A stretch of DNA of 64,000 nt from Atkinsonella hypoxylon. Its lineage: Eukaryota > Ascomycota > Sordariomycetes > Hypocreales > Clavicipitaceae. A model generated the notes under the pieces. That model searched no databases and was not told the DNA's origin. It saw only the letters and a program-made list of their open reading frames with translations. A program made the position numbers and the translations under genes. The stretch is taken from positions 124,001 through 188,000 of the forward strand of contig JFHB01000028.1 in the NCBI GenBank assembly GCA_000729835.1, read 5' to 3'. How positions within the stretch are numbered: the first letter of the stretch is position 1; every line of letters begins with the position of its first letter. Below, piece by piece: positions 25,101-36,189 of the stretch.

Positions 25101-26980
25101 GCCTGTAGTTCCTTGTTGTTTAGAAGAGGTTGCTTAAGTCTTTTGTAACCTAACCTATCTTTAGATTCTAGTTATATCTAGCTTGTAGAAGCTTATCTAG
25201 GCTTGCTACATTAGTGTAGAATGTAGGAATAAAGGCAACCTATTAAAGTTAGAAGAGTTCTTTGTTAGTTCTAACGAGAACGCAGCTGTATCCTAGAATA
25301 GAAAGGCTTAAATCTCCAGTAAAGATCTATTGTGTTGTAGTAGCTTCCTTATAATCTAATAACCTATCTAGGTTATTAGTTATATAGATGTTAGAGCTAG
25401 AATTGAGAATCTAGGAGTCCCTTAAAGGATAAGGGGTATTTAAATTGCTAAATAAAGAAGATAGATTAGCGAAAGCAGAACTAATAACTAGATTTAAGGA
25501 AGAAGAAGATAAAGAGGATCCCTTAGGAAGAACATTGTTGCTAATAGATAGGTTATCCTTTTTTAATATATATATTACCTTCTTTATAAACTTATTGTTC
25601 TTAAGTTTTTGTTAAATAGATTCAATAGTCTTTTCGTTAGGTTTCTAGTCTTTTAGTCTATTATTGCTCACTAAGTAATAACATTTGTTATACTTATAAG
25701 ACTTTCTACAGAGGCATGTAGGATTTGAATTTGAATTTAGTGGATTTAGCTATTTCGAAGATAAAGAAGAAGAAGGAGCTTTCTAGTCCTAGAAGTTAGT
25801 AAAGGATCCGTTGTTGTTAGCCTTTATTTAGCTTTCAAAAAGATCTACGATTTAGTAGCTATTTAGTATCTTTTCCTTCTAATTAGGCTTATTAGAGATC
25901 GATTTATCTCTAATTCTGTTGTGCTAATAGGTTAAAAAGGAAGGGTTAATTTGCTAAACAGCATTAAGGAAGTCTAAAGTTAGCTAAAGATTGTAGGTAT
26001 CTAGAAGATCAATTTACTGTGCTTCTAAGAGTACCTTCTTGTAGGAAGTAACAAATTCCTTTATCTTAGTTCTAGAAGAGCTCTTTAATACAGCTTTATA
26101 TTAAGAGAGTACTTCTTTTTTGTTGTTCTAAGATGTTAGCTTTAATTATTGTTAAAGAAGAAGGATCTGCTTAGCGATATTGTGCTTATAGCTAATAGTT
26201 TTATAGTAGTTACTAACCGTTTTAACTATCTATTGTTAGATGCTGTTAAGAGCCTTCTTCTAGTTGTAGTAGTCTTAGATCTTTATTTAATATTATGTGT
26301 AGAGGAACTGTAGAATAAAGAATTTATAGTTATCTAAATCTCCTACTATAGTAACTTTTTTGTTAACATCCTTAGGTATTAGTTCTTATAACTTAGTTAG
26401 TTCCTCTTTATCGTTCTCTACTAGATCTAGGTAGTTCTAGACTCCTTTATTTGTTGCGTATTTTTCAATAACTGAAATCTAACGATTCTAGTCTCTTGCT
26501 GTTTGAAGTTAGTATTGAGCTGTTAATCTAAGCTCTGTAGTAGAATCTATAGTGTAAATCTAGTTAATAAAGAATCTGTAATAGAAATCCGTTTTGTAAT
26601 TAGAGTTAAATTCGCTGTAGAATTCGTTGTTGAATTTAGTGTAAATTTAAGACTAAAAATTAATGTTGTACTTTGCTGTTAGATTTAAAACTAATGCTGA
26701 AAGAAAATTAAGAAGTTAATTTAAGGGAATTATTCTATTTTTAAAGACAAATTTAGAACAGAAGTCGGATTTTAAATTAGAGCAAAATCTGTGGTGAAAA
26801 TCAGGGCGCTTTTAGTAGCGTAACTGCTTGACTTGTTGTTGAATCGTTGCGAATGTTATCTCTTCAAAAGGGTTAATAACTGACTCCTTCTGCTAACCCT
26901 CTAGGGTTAGGGTTAGGGTTAGGGTTAATATCGCGTAATTGATATCAAAGAGGTTGTTATTGTAGTAGATAACGGAGAAA
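22110..26980 (-). pseudogene. Copia B gag-pol polyprotein (RIP-damaged)
   Basis: Read right to left; ends approximate. Gag is long and Gln-rich. Its C-terminal knuckle at about 25725-25670 has C-x-C, a position now Tyr that was probably His, and a further Cys followed by YYL, as in other fungal copia gags. The protease box SWILNSSSNIYI (WILDSGS with Asp and Gly mutated) is at about 25415-25375. The integrase HHCC finger (RLGHPN ... CKAC) lies at about 25030-24915, followed by the core. Reverse transcriptase reads FIDNIVLIF (FIDDIVL) at about 23145-23115. RNase H has DAAYAN and SSIEAELLAL boxes at about 22650-22540. Interruptions are TAA/TAG. PR-IN-RT-RH order proves Ty1/copia. Confidence 0.88.
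26902..26927 (+). repeat. Interstitial telomere-like repeat (TTAGGG)4
   Basis: Four perfect copies of the fungal/vertebrate telomere unit TTAGGG in a row, preceded by one inverted unit (taaccct at 26894-26900). The arms face each other head to head around ct. It sits near the start of copia B gag; on the minus strand it is in frame with the downstream gag and would encode alternating Leu-Thr. Confidence 0.9.
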
Positions 26981-27095
26981 ATATTATCGTTGTTAATAAC
27001 AAGAAAAGATGTTATTGTTATTAATAACAAGAAATTTATTATTGTTGTTAATAACGAGAAAGTTGTTATCGTTATTAATAACAGGGAAATTATGT
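26950..27095 (+). repeat. Tandem repeat in copia B 5' leader
   Basis: About five imperfect copies of a 25-34 bp unit built on ttattgttattaataacaag, lying between primer site and gag. Each unit contains a small palindrome (gttattaataac). Copies differ in spacing and in TGTT/TATC ends. Confidence 0.75.
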
Positions 27096-27245
27096 AGTAT
27101 AGTGTAAAGCATGTAACTGTGTAATAAAAAGAGTGTTATTAAAGATACTAGGTATCTATAATAATAGAATAATGTAAATAGCTTTAGGGAGCTAAAGAAG
27201 ATAATAGAGTTATCGAAAAGGTAAAGATACTAAAGAAGGGCAAAC

Positions 27246-27257
27246 TAGGCTTATAAC
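27246..27257 (-). promoter_or_regulatory. Copia B primer-binding site, half tRNA-Met type
   Basis: On the minus strand GTTATAAGCC directly follows the 5' LTR. Un-RIPed it is GTTATGAGCC, again complementary to the initiator tRNA-Met anticodon arm, as in family A. Confidence 0.7.
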
Positions 27258-27780
27258 TATTAAAAGGGAGATAGAAGAGATAACAGAAGAGAGAGAAGAT
27301 AAAGAAGCTTCTAGTGTGTAGAAGAGTGTAAATTACTTGCTTAATTCCTCTAACTTAGGAGGGAGGAAGCAGCCTATATATAGCTAATTCTAAGAGAGGA
27401 AGAAAGAGAAGAGAAGAAGGAAAAACAAGAAGGGGGATAGCTAAATACCCGAAAATCCTGCAGCTTATAGAGCAAGAGAATTTCGAGAGATACTAAGTAA
27501 TCTATTGCACTGCCTCTATAAGAGGGGCTGATATTAGTGTGTGTGGAGCCCTATAACAAAGGAAAGATAACAGACTAGATAACCCCTGTTGTATCCTATC
27601 CTAGTCTACTACACCTACTTGTTTCCTACACTTAGTTATTGTAACTAAGTTCCTTTATACTACTGTTAGAGTAGTTGTGCTGGTAACAGCTGTTGGAGCT
27701 GATGTTGCGTGAAGCTGGCGATGTTAGTATCGCTGGTGTTGTGGCCACTTATGGCACTGGTGTTGAAGCTACTTTTGATA
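27258..27780 (-). repeat. Copia B 5' LTR
   Basis: 523 bp; cleaner than the 3' LTR (for example ggcactggtgttgaagc against agcactagtgttaaagc). TSD gtata follows at 27781. Confidence 0.95.
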
Positions 27781-27785
27781 GTATA

Positions 27786-28330
27786 GCTTAGTTTAGCACT
27801 AGTAAATCTATTATAAAATCTATAGAGATCTATAACTAATACCTATTTAGCGCTAGAATAGGTTGTAAAAGGCCTTACTATAACCTCTTACTCTTTTAGC
27901 TGCTATAATAGTAGCAGTTTTAAACGTATTAAGCAACATCTTAGGACAGCCTATTCTAGTAATAGTTATATATTAATGCCTAGAATGTAGTATTTTGTCC
28001 TAAGTAGCTTAATATTAGCAACTTATATATTCTATATATTAGTATAGTAGTTAATAGCTTATACTTAAGAACCTAAAGGTAGCTTTAGTAAACTAACGCT
28101 CTTTATATATTAAGAGTATAGTCTACAATCTATTCTTATATTTTTACCTTTAATAGAAACCTTCTCTCTCTCTTCTAGACTGCATTTAACCTTATTAGGT
28201 ATATTAGATCTTTTTATACTCCTTAGTTCTATAGGCTTTATAAGTGTTTATCTAAGAACAGTATTGTTCTAGCTAGCACCTATAAAGCTATAGCTAGTTA
28301 ACTTCTTAGCGTTATTTTACTAGCTGTTTC
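27786..28330. other. Flank between copia B and copia A2
   Basis: RIP-mutated spacer. It contains a 9-bp inverted pair (cttaggaca / tgtcctaag around 27940 and 27998) without other support for function. The last five bases, gtttc (28326-28330), should be the A2 target duplication; its partner is outside the window. No gene seen. Confidence 0.4.
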
Positions 28331-29034
28331 TGTTAAAAATAAGCTACCCTGTATAGCCTATTTTTATGCTTGCTAGTTGCCTGTTAGTTGCTCTATTACG
28401 TAACTCTAACTAGGTCTTGTTACGTTGATTTTTGGTAGAGATATCGCTGTTACTAGATGCAAAACATCTAGAATCGACTAAGGCAAAGTTGTCTAACCTA
28501 TAGTCAACTTTAACAGCGATTTTCTCTACAACTAACAATAGTAGAAATTCAAGAAGTATACCATTTAAAAGCTAAGAATTAGGGCTATCTAATAGTATAA
28601 TTGTTGGATAGAGTTGCTTATAAGGGTTGCTTGTTATTAGTAGAATTTGTTAAATTGTGCACATAGGCGTCTCGTTTATATAGCTGTAAGTTAATTTTTT
28701 TGTTTTTATATAGTAAATCTTTTTGCGGAAATTATAAAGTAGCCTATAAGCCCCTTCTAGCAACTACAGCCTACCGATATAGTTAGTAAGTTTATAAGGG
28801 ACTGGAAAGATTTAAGATCCTACTCTCACTAAGTTCGTTACAGCACTCTTAATATAAAAATACTACTATTACAGTTATCTATTGCCTCTATGTAATCTAT
28901 ACTATACACTACAGCTTGATTTAGGCCGCTGCTGCTTCTACTACATAATAATTGCTAGGAGCAATTACAGGTGCTAAATATAAGAGACCACTACCCTCTT
29001 CTATCTAGTTCTGTAATCCCTATTATTTTCAATA
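28331..29034 (+). repeat. A2 5' LTR
   Basis: 704 bp, family A LTR, followed by primer site GGTTATAAGCCC (29035-29046) and a leader to 30007. Confidence 0.93.
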
Positions 29035-30007
29035 GGTTATAAGCCCGGAAGACCTATCTGCAAGCTGTTAGCCCGCTGAAAATCTACTATTGTGTACTGT
29101 ATTACCTACTAGAAGCTATATTAAGACCTGCGCTAGCAGCTATCGCTGCTAAAACCATTAGTAGCTTGCTGGAAGCTATTAATACTTGCTGCACATATAT
29201 CGCTAGCTACTATACTAGTGTTTTTATTCTGCCCACCCTGTGCCTCCTGCACTAGTTCTATGTACCTAGTGCATACACACTTTTAAAGCTATTCTTAATA
29301 GCTAGGTTTTATTGTTGCGCAACATTAAAATATACACATCTGCACACATTATATTTGCACTGCGAATCGTTTTATTAGGCACTGCCTAATCAATTATTTC
29401 CATTAAGAAATAAGCTTAGCGCTGCACTACATCGCTTATTGTTGTGCTGTTATCTTATATATTATACACCCTGTGCACCTCTGTTAGTAGCTATACTACA
29501 ATTTGTAGTGCACGCCTAACAGCTCTTGTTGCCGTTAGATATTTCTATGTTTTCGGTTGCAGAATTAATTTATGTAGTAATCCCACTAGTTAGGATTTTA
29601 AAGTAGGAATTAGCTAGATATCTCTAAATTAGCTATGCCTAGGTCTCCACTAATTTATTGGAACCTAATTAGAGAAGAATCTCCTGAATTTTTTGGCTAA
29701 AAATAGCTAGGACCTATGTTTTATGCCTCTTACAACCGCTTATTAATCTAGTCTGCTATACAAATTGTATATACATATAGATCGCAATACAACGCAGCCT
29801 TTAGAGCCCGTTATACCTATTACAAAAGAAATTAGAGAAAAATCTTAGTATAATTTTTAAAGATATAGGGCACTTCTAGGCCTATAATAGAGCAATCTAT
29901 TGATATCTAGTAGAAGTTATTACTGTTATTTACTACTATTTCTACTGTAATTTAGCTATAATTAGCTATAAAAGAGCGTTAAATTAGCTACTTTTTAAAC
30001 CCTTAAA

Positions 30008-31825
30008 ATAGCACCAAAAGGAATAGGCAAGGGAAAGAGCATAAGCCCTAAACGGAGTAGTAGTTCTAGTATACTAGCTACAGCTGCTACTAGCTTTCCT
30101 AGTCTAGCAAGGTCCCCCCCTTAGCTAGTAGATTCCTCTTCTGATAAAGAAGATTATATAGCTAAGAAGGCTCTAAAAGAAGCTAGATTAGCTTCTAAAA
30201 GAGTAGTGTAAGTCTATAATGTTTAAGCTAATCTAAAAGCTTAAATAGATAAGCAACAAGAGACCCTAAATAGATTTATTAGGTATAGTGAAGCAAAATA
30301 AAGCTAAAATAAAGGTAATATAGCTAATTTACTAAGTAAATTAGATACTATAATTACATCTATAGGTAATCTTTCTATAGGGTCTCCTAAAGCAGATCCT
30401 GTTACTTCTAAGACTTCTAAAGTCTCTTTTAAAGTCCCTAAACCTTCTAGTTCCTCTAATAGTGCTACTTTTCTACCTGCTTTTAATAAAGGCACTATAA
30501 AAGAGTTAAATAAGAAGGTCTACTTAATTCTAGAGGCTGCTAAGCTAAAAGGCCCTAAAAATTTTAAACAGTAGAAGCAAGCTTTAACTATTTAATTTAG
30601 GGCACTAGAATTCCCTTAATTTATTAATAATCCTAGTATAGCTAGTACTTTAGTAGATTTAGAACAAGCTATTATCCTTATAATTATAAGAGATAGTTGC
30701 TAATCTAGACCTTAAGCTGCTATAAGCTAGCATAAGTCCTCTGTAGATGCCTATAACGTTCTAGTTAGGCAGTATTTGTAGAGTGCTAAAATACAACGTA
30801 GTACGCTATATGCTAGTTATTATAACTTATCGTTTTTGAACTATAAGGGATCTTTAGAGGCCTTTAATGCTGAATTTAATAATTTACTAGCTAGATTACA
30901 GCTCTATAGTGTAGCTATTAATCCTATTAACTAGGTAAATTATTATATTAATGCCTTAAAGAAGACCTTCCCTAGCTAGGCTAAAAGGCAGCAATATTCT
31001 ATTAGAGCTACTAGAGCACAAGGTCTATCTGTAAAAATGTTAAATTTATAGTTCCTTATAGCTAATTTATTAGAAGAATAAAGAGATAAAAGCTCCTCTA
31101 TATCTAAGGCTCTTAGTTATAAAGCTTCTAATTCTAATAGTTCTAATAATAAGGCTAATTAAGGAAAGAATCCTCCTAATTAGAAGAAGAATTCCGATTC
31201 TAATTCTAACAATTCTAATGCCTCTAAAGAAAAAGATTAAGATAAAGCCTTTAAGAATAAGAAGAAGTAGAAGGGCTAAAGAAGAAGTAATAAAAATTCT
31301 AGGAATAAGGATAGAGAAGCTACTTTTGCTATAGGTTGTTATAACCTATCTACTAGCAACTAGGATACTATAGATTCCGATAGTGAATCTAGCAGTTCTA
31401 GTAGTGATAATTCTTATAATTTAGATACAGAATCCACTACTAGTGATACTAGTACTACTAGTAATAATACCCCTTCTTTTAACTATTCCAATAGAATAAT
31501 TAAAAACTCCCTACTATACAATATAGGTTCTACCTGTTATATAGTTAACAATAAGGCATTTTTTAGGACTTTTAAGCCTATAAAAAAGGGTAAAACCGCG
31601 CCTATTGCTACTAGAGGAGGTCCTATTTATCCTAAAGGATAGGGAACTGCTGTATTCTAGGTACTAGTTAGTATAAATCCAGCTAAATACAGGCCTTTAG
31701 CTCTAAAGGATGCTCTATATTGCCTAGGTTTAGATACTAACCTAATTAGTAGTCTAAAGCACTATTTAATAGGGGGCACTCTCCTTAGAAATCAGCTATT
31801 TCTAGCTAATAGAAGCTGCTGTAGG
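30008..31825 (+). pseudogene. A2 gag and protease region (RIP-damaged, truncated)
   Basis: 606 codons in one frame from ATA 30008 (ATG lost), colinear with A1 14842 onward. Stops are denser than in A1: CAA/CAG/TGG codons still present in A1 (for example around 15060 and 15140) are TAA/TAG here. The protease box reads YNIGST at about 31520, so both Asp and Thr are changed. The frame ends at the R4 insertion. Confidence 0.88.
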
Positions 31826-32068
31826 TGTTACGGTGGGATCCGACGTGGGTTTGTCGGAAGTAACAATAGGTTGTCGGATTCAACAGGTTATGTAATAAAT
31901 CGTAAGAGGAGTCGTAAGAGCTTCTGTAAGGAGCATCTAGTAATAGTGTTCTAGTGAATAATAGTTAATTCTTTAATCTAACTACTTAAGTGTTGCTTCT
32001 AACTACTTATATATAATTGCAGTTATATACACTAGTAACCTATAGGTCTATAGAATTATTCTGTAATA
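31826..32068 (-). repeat. R4 3' LTR
   Basis: 243 bp, exactly the length of the R4 5' LTR at 53286-53528, in reverse orientation. The ends form TGTTACGG/CCGTAACA inverted termini (RIP-altered). It abuts copia A2 at the gtagg target. Confidence 0.93.
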
Positions 32069-32074
32069 AGTGCT

Positions 32075-34220
32075 GCCTCTACAAAAAAGATTAGCTGTTT
32101 TAGCTGTTCTAAAAATTAATTGTTAGTTGTTAGAAGGCATATTAGATTAAACTAAATAACTTATTAATCTAGCTGTTATAAAAGGCGTAAAAAGGTAGTT
32201 ATTATTTTATTACGTAAGTATATATTATTGTTATTGTAGTGCAATCTGCAGCATAGGTTGCTATATTTATGTATTTTCCTGTGCACTTATAATGCCTAAA
32301 TTACACTTATAATCTAGTAACTATTAAATCTATATATTAAATTAACGGATTTCCTTAGACCTAATAGAGCGTTAAAGCTTATTCTATATTCTATATATAA
32401 GTAAAGTTGCGCAAAATTATCCTAGATAATATTAAATTCTATAAATTAATCTTATATAATAAAGCTAATTTATTAAATCTATATAGTATATTCTTTATAT
32501 AAGATTATTCTATATAGTGTTAAAAGTATTAAAAATTAATCTATATTAAAGCAAATTTTCTATTAAATCCCTTTAGTGTATTTCTCTATATATATATAGC
32601 CTATTCTAATCCTTAAGCATTAGTAATAGCAGTAAATTGTTAGTTAGTTATAGTAAGCTGTTAGTTCTCTCTAGAAAGTAAAGCTAAAGAACGTTCCTAG
32701 CAGCTTTAGGGAGAGTTTTACTTAAAAGGCACTAGTTTTACGCTTAATAGGTGTTTCTACTAGTTTACCTATAGCTAGCCTCTTAGTTAGTGTTTTTACC
32801 TTAGTTAACGTTAGCTTTACTGCAGAAGGTATCTTTTGTAGAATTAATAATAAGAAATATATTAAAGATAGATTAATTAGGATAAACTAAGCACTTCTTC
32901 TACATTAAATAGTGCTAAATCTATTACTAAAGAGGCTTTATACAGCAATAAGCTAGTTAGCTAAGCGTTCTAAGAAGTCTATATAAATATAGTTAATTTT
33001 ATGTTATAAGCGTCTGCTTTCTGCCTACAGTATATTAATATTACTAGCAACCTTTAGTAAGGTTTTGTTTTTATTAATAACGTTATTAATACCTTTATTA
33101 AATTAACTTATACTATTTAGTTAGTTATATATACTATAGATAGCAGTCTATAATTTATTAAACTGCTTATTAAATAGACCTCCTTTAGCCTTTATTTTAA
33201 CCTAGTTAATCTTTTTATTTAACTTATTAATTTTAGCAATATAGAGGTTAAGTTGCTTTTATACAGTATTACTACCTATAGAAGTGTCCTTAAGGTAGGC
33301 TTTAATTATTTCTTTAGCATTAAATTTATACTTCTCCTAAAGGAGACTATTATACTAGCTCTAGGATTACACCTTAGCTAATAGAATAAAGAGCAAGTTT
33401 ATACAGCTAATGCTAGCTAAGGCACCTATAATAGTGCTGTTAATTCTACTAAATTTATTAGAGAAGTAAATAGTAAGTAACACTACTTATAACAGTAGAC
33501 TAGTAAATAAATCTATAGTAACAGTTTCTTTACCTCTTTTTACTATATTGCTACTATAGTATATAGTAGCTGCTGCTTTTGCTTATACCTTACCTCTTCT
33601 AGCTACTTTAGCGTTACCTATAGATACTTTAGTATCTTTACCTTTATATTGCTAGTTCTAGCGCTTTACTTTATAGTTATTATAAATCCTAAAGATATAT
33701 ATTACTATATTCTACTAGAGTAAGTAATATATATTGTCTTTAGAGACCTTAATACTAGTTTTATCTATTATACTGCCTTTAAGAGTAAATTTATAGGTAT
33801 AAGTGTAAATAGTATTTTCTATATTCTATACCTTTTCTTTAGCTCTATTAGTGTAGCAATACTAACTATAGTCTTTTATAATAGGCCCTATATTAGTAAT
33901 ATTAATGTTATCTTTAATTTCTATAGAAATAGTGCTAAAGATAAACTTATTAACTTTTAGGGTGCCCTTAGCACTTCTAGACCTACTAAAAGTGCTATAT
34001 AGGCAGTAGAAATTAAGTAATATAAGATAAGTTTTAATATTATCTAGCTCTATAGCTACTATATTACCTTTATAGTTATATTTCTGCTCCTTAAACTTAA
34101 AACCTTTACTCTTAGCGTTAGAACTATTGTTATAATTAATGTATATATTAGAAGCAATATATTCTTCTTTAGGTTTAAATAGTAGTAGCATTATAGCTTA
34201 AGTATAGTTACTATTGTTAT
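32075..34220 (-). pseudogene. R4 third ORF with hydrophobic and coiled-coil segments
   Basis: I do not recognise this protein. One minus-strand frame stays open, except for TAA/TAG, for about 700 codons from around 34220 almost to the 3' LTR. An uninterrupted 109-codon stretch with Met at 34191 lies at its start. That N-terminal part is beta-rich-looking and rich in Asn, Lys and Ile. Two hydrophobic runs follow, at about 33520-33470 and 33434-33374 (the second about 20 residues, IIGALASISCINLLFILLA), good candidates for membrane segments. A Lys/Asn/Leu helical stretch at about 33290-33090 has heptad-like spacing. Position after integrase-chromodomain and before the 3' LTR is where env-like genes sit in some LTR elements, but homology is not shown; a captured host gene is equally possible. 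Confidence 0.55.
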
Positions 34221-34880
34221 TCCCTTCTTAGAATAAACTATCTAGGTTTACTAGAATTAATAATTTTAAACTACTAAAAGAAAAGAATAATAGTAGTAGA
34301 TTTTCTGCAGAAGGGATAAAAGGGGCTAGAAGTAGCTCTATAGAGGCTAGCTAGTTCTATAGGCTATAGAAATTTACTCTATAAGCAGTCTATTGCCCTT
34401 AGTGTAGCATTTTAGTGTTTAACTGTTAAAAGTAGCTAAATAATAGCCTAAGGGAATAGAAAGAGCAGTAGCTGTAATAGTATTAATAAATTTATAAGAT
34501 TTTATAATATATAAAGGTATAAAGAAAAGGTTATATAGTAGAAAGCGTAAAAATTTATAAAAGTAAAGGTAAATTTACAGGAAAAGTAGGTTAAAATAAT
34601 AGTATATAGATTTATAGGTGTTTTCTTCCTAACTTTCTATAATTCTATAATATAGGTTAATTTTAATAGTTCTAATAATAATAAATAAGAAAATAAAAAA
34701 AGAGATACTAAGGGATTTAAACAATCTATTATATAATAAAGGAAATTAAAACTTATAAGGAAAAGAGTTAGTAGTAAGCTTCTACTAGCTAATTTAAAGC
34801 TTTTTAGTAGGCTATATTACTCTTTTAATAACGCTAATACTCTTATTCTTAATTTATAGGGTGTTTCTATAGATATTTAT
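34221..34880 (-). other. R4 spacer between chromodomain and third ORF
   Basis: Purine-rich on parts of the plus strand, heavily mutated. I cannot assign coding sequence. The third ORF could extend a short way into it. Confidence 0.4.
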
Positions 34881-34884
34881 TTAT

Positions 34885-35874
34885 AATTTTAAAAGCATTA
34901 AGTTTAAGCTTATCTTTAGTAATCTATTAGTTGTCTTTAGTAGAGAACCCTTTCTATTATATAAGGAATTCTAGATGTAGCTTACTTAACCTACTGTAAG
35001 AACGCTAAATTTAATAGGTATAAATTCGCTTAACTTCTTAATAGTCCTTTATACTAAACCCTTCTATTGTAATTAGCAGTAGCAGTTACTCTTTCTAGTT
35101 AAAAGGGTCTTTACTTTATTTTAGCTTCTAAAGGTAAGCTGCTAATACTACTAAGTGTATATATAAATCTAGTAAGAAATCTAGATAAAACAATAATAAG
35201 CTTACTTTTATAAGAACCTTATATAGCTTTACTTATTAAGAAAACTATTTCTTTTTTAGCTTTTCTAGAAGTATATATCCTTAGTGTAATTATAGGTAAA
35301 CTATATTCTCTACTTTAATGTTAATAAGCTTATACTAGGCGTTATATTTAATCTTACTTAAGGCATTTACTATACTAATAGCTGTTTCTGCCTCTTGCTA
35401 ATATAGCTTCTAAAGTATAGCTATATTACTTATATCTATTCTATTGCTAGAAACGTTATTTAATTAGATTAGATTAACAACAGTAGCTAGTTAGAAACTA
35501 TATATAAGTTTATTAAGGGAAATCTCTATACTAGCTGCTACTATATTATTAAGTTAGTGCTATAGTGCTAGAAGTATTGCAGTCTATAGTGTATTTAGAT
35601 TTATAACTATATAGTATTAAACAGCAATAATAACTGTTTAATTCTTCTATTTAGCTGTTCTATTTATCTATAGGTAGTAAGCTATAGCTATAAGCAATTT
35701 ACTTCTAATTTAGGTAAATATACTTCTTTAAACGTTAGAAATAAACTTTAGATCTTAGTTGCTTATAATCTATATAGAAAGGCTTTAGTCTAATAAATAT
35801 AGTATCTATAAGAGCAGTTCTACCTAAATTTCTGCTATATATTATATACTTAAGTATAAGGATTGTTTACTTAC
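34885..35874 (-). pseudogene. R4 integrase C-terminal half plus chromodomain
   Basis: Continues the pol frame from 50020 across R3a. The integrase box AYHPQT...TAEQKNQ, recognisable as AYYL-INRTAK-KN with RIP changes, lies at about 35690-35640. It is followed by the LNN and NELIYGF-like boxes typical of gypsy integrase. At about 35040-34885 a chromodomain is readable: EV-RIYT...HLEFLI-WKGFSTKDN, then a KLKLNAF end. A chromodomain fused to integrase defines chromoviruses and is thought to direct insertion to heterochromatin. Stops are all TAA/TAG. Confidence 0.82.
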
Positions 35875-36189
35875 TGTCGACAGACCAAGGGTCTAATTTA
35901 TACTCCTTCGAGTCAGTTCTATAACCAGTTCACTAGTGCACTAGTATTTACATTAAAGAGGTTTAAATTCGGTTATCTAGGAGTTGTATCTAACTAGCAA
36001 AAGAGGCTACATTATATACCCCGTTAGATGCCTTATATGCCTTAGGTATAGTGTTGTGTTAAGGGGGAATTAAGGGGTATTAGTAACCCTAATGTAAGTA
36101 GGGACTAGTGTGCAGATGTAACTAATTAGCGGTTGTATCTACCTACGTAGGTGCTAGAATTGCACAATAGAGTTATAACGATTCTAACA
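35875..36189 (-). repeat. R3a 3' LTR
   Basis: 315 bp, nearly identical to 51175-51489; only the start of the LTR seems strongly affected by RIP. Confidence 0.93.

Larger units (their letters stand above)
21574..27780 (-). mobile_element. Ty1/copia element, family B, complete
   Basis: Complete 6,207-bp element, minus strand, with 523-bp LTRs (21574-22096 and 27258-27780) and TSD gtata (21569-21573, 27781-27785). It is unrelated at nucleotide level to family A. Read right to left: 5' LTR, half-tRNA-Met primer site, tandem-repeat leader, gag with C-rich knuckle, protease, integrase, RT, RNase H, G-rich purine tract, 3' LTR. It is moderately RIP-mutated; the gag start and 5' LTR are nearly clean. 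Confidence 0.95.
28331..31825 (+). mobile_element. Copia A2, 5' part (split by R4 and an inversion)
   Basis: Family A element truncated at 31825 by insertion of gypsy R4. It keeps the 5' LTR, leader, gag and protease region. The cut is at the target gtagg (31821-31825). The adjoining A2 sequence, starting gtagg-cttctaaatccc, is found reverse-complemented at 53285 and leftward, which shows insertion followed by inversion. More RIP-mutated than A1 or A3, consistent with greater age. Confidence 0.93.
31826..35874 (-). mobile_element. Gypsy chromovirus R4, 3' part
   Basis: R4 segment from within integrase to the 3' LTR, minus strand. Its right end at 35874 (target cttac, 35870-35874) continues at 50020 across the R3a insertion. 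Adding the pieces 53286-58038, 51174-50020 and this one, and removing duplicated targets, gives an element of about 9.95 kb. Contents right to left: integrase C-terminal half, chromodomain, a 0.65-kb gap, a long accessory ORF, LTR. Confidence 0.9.

Noticed and set aside
26950..27095. CRISPR-like array
   Set aside because: Units are degenerate, without regular spacers, and lie in a eukaryotic retrotransposon leader.
27935..28010. 9-bp inverted repeat cttaggaca/tgtcctaag
   Set aside because: Single short pair in AT-rich flank, without TSD or further structure.
35875..36189. R3 LTRs taken as a gypsy LTR family
   Set aside because: The linked gag knuckle and RNase H boxes are of fungal Ty1/copia type.
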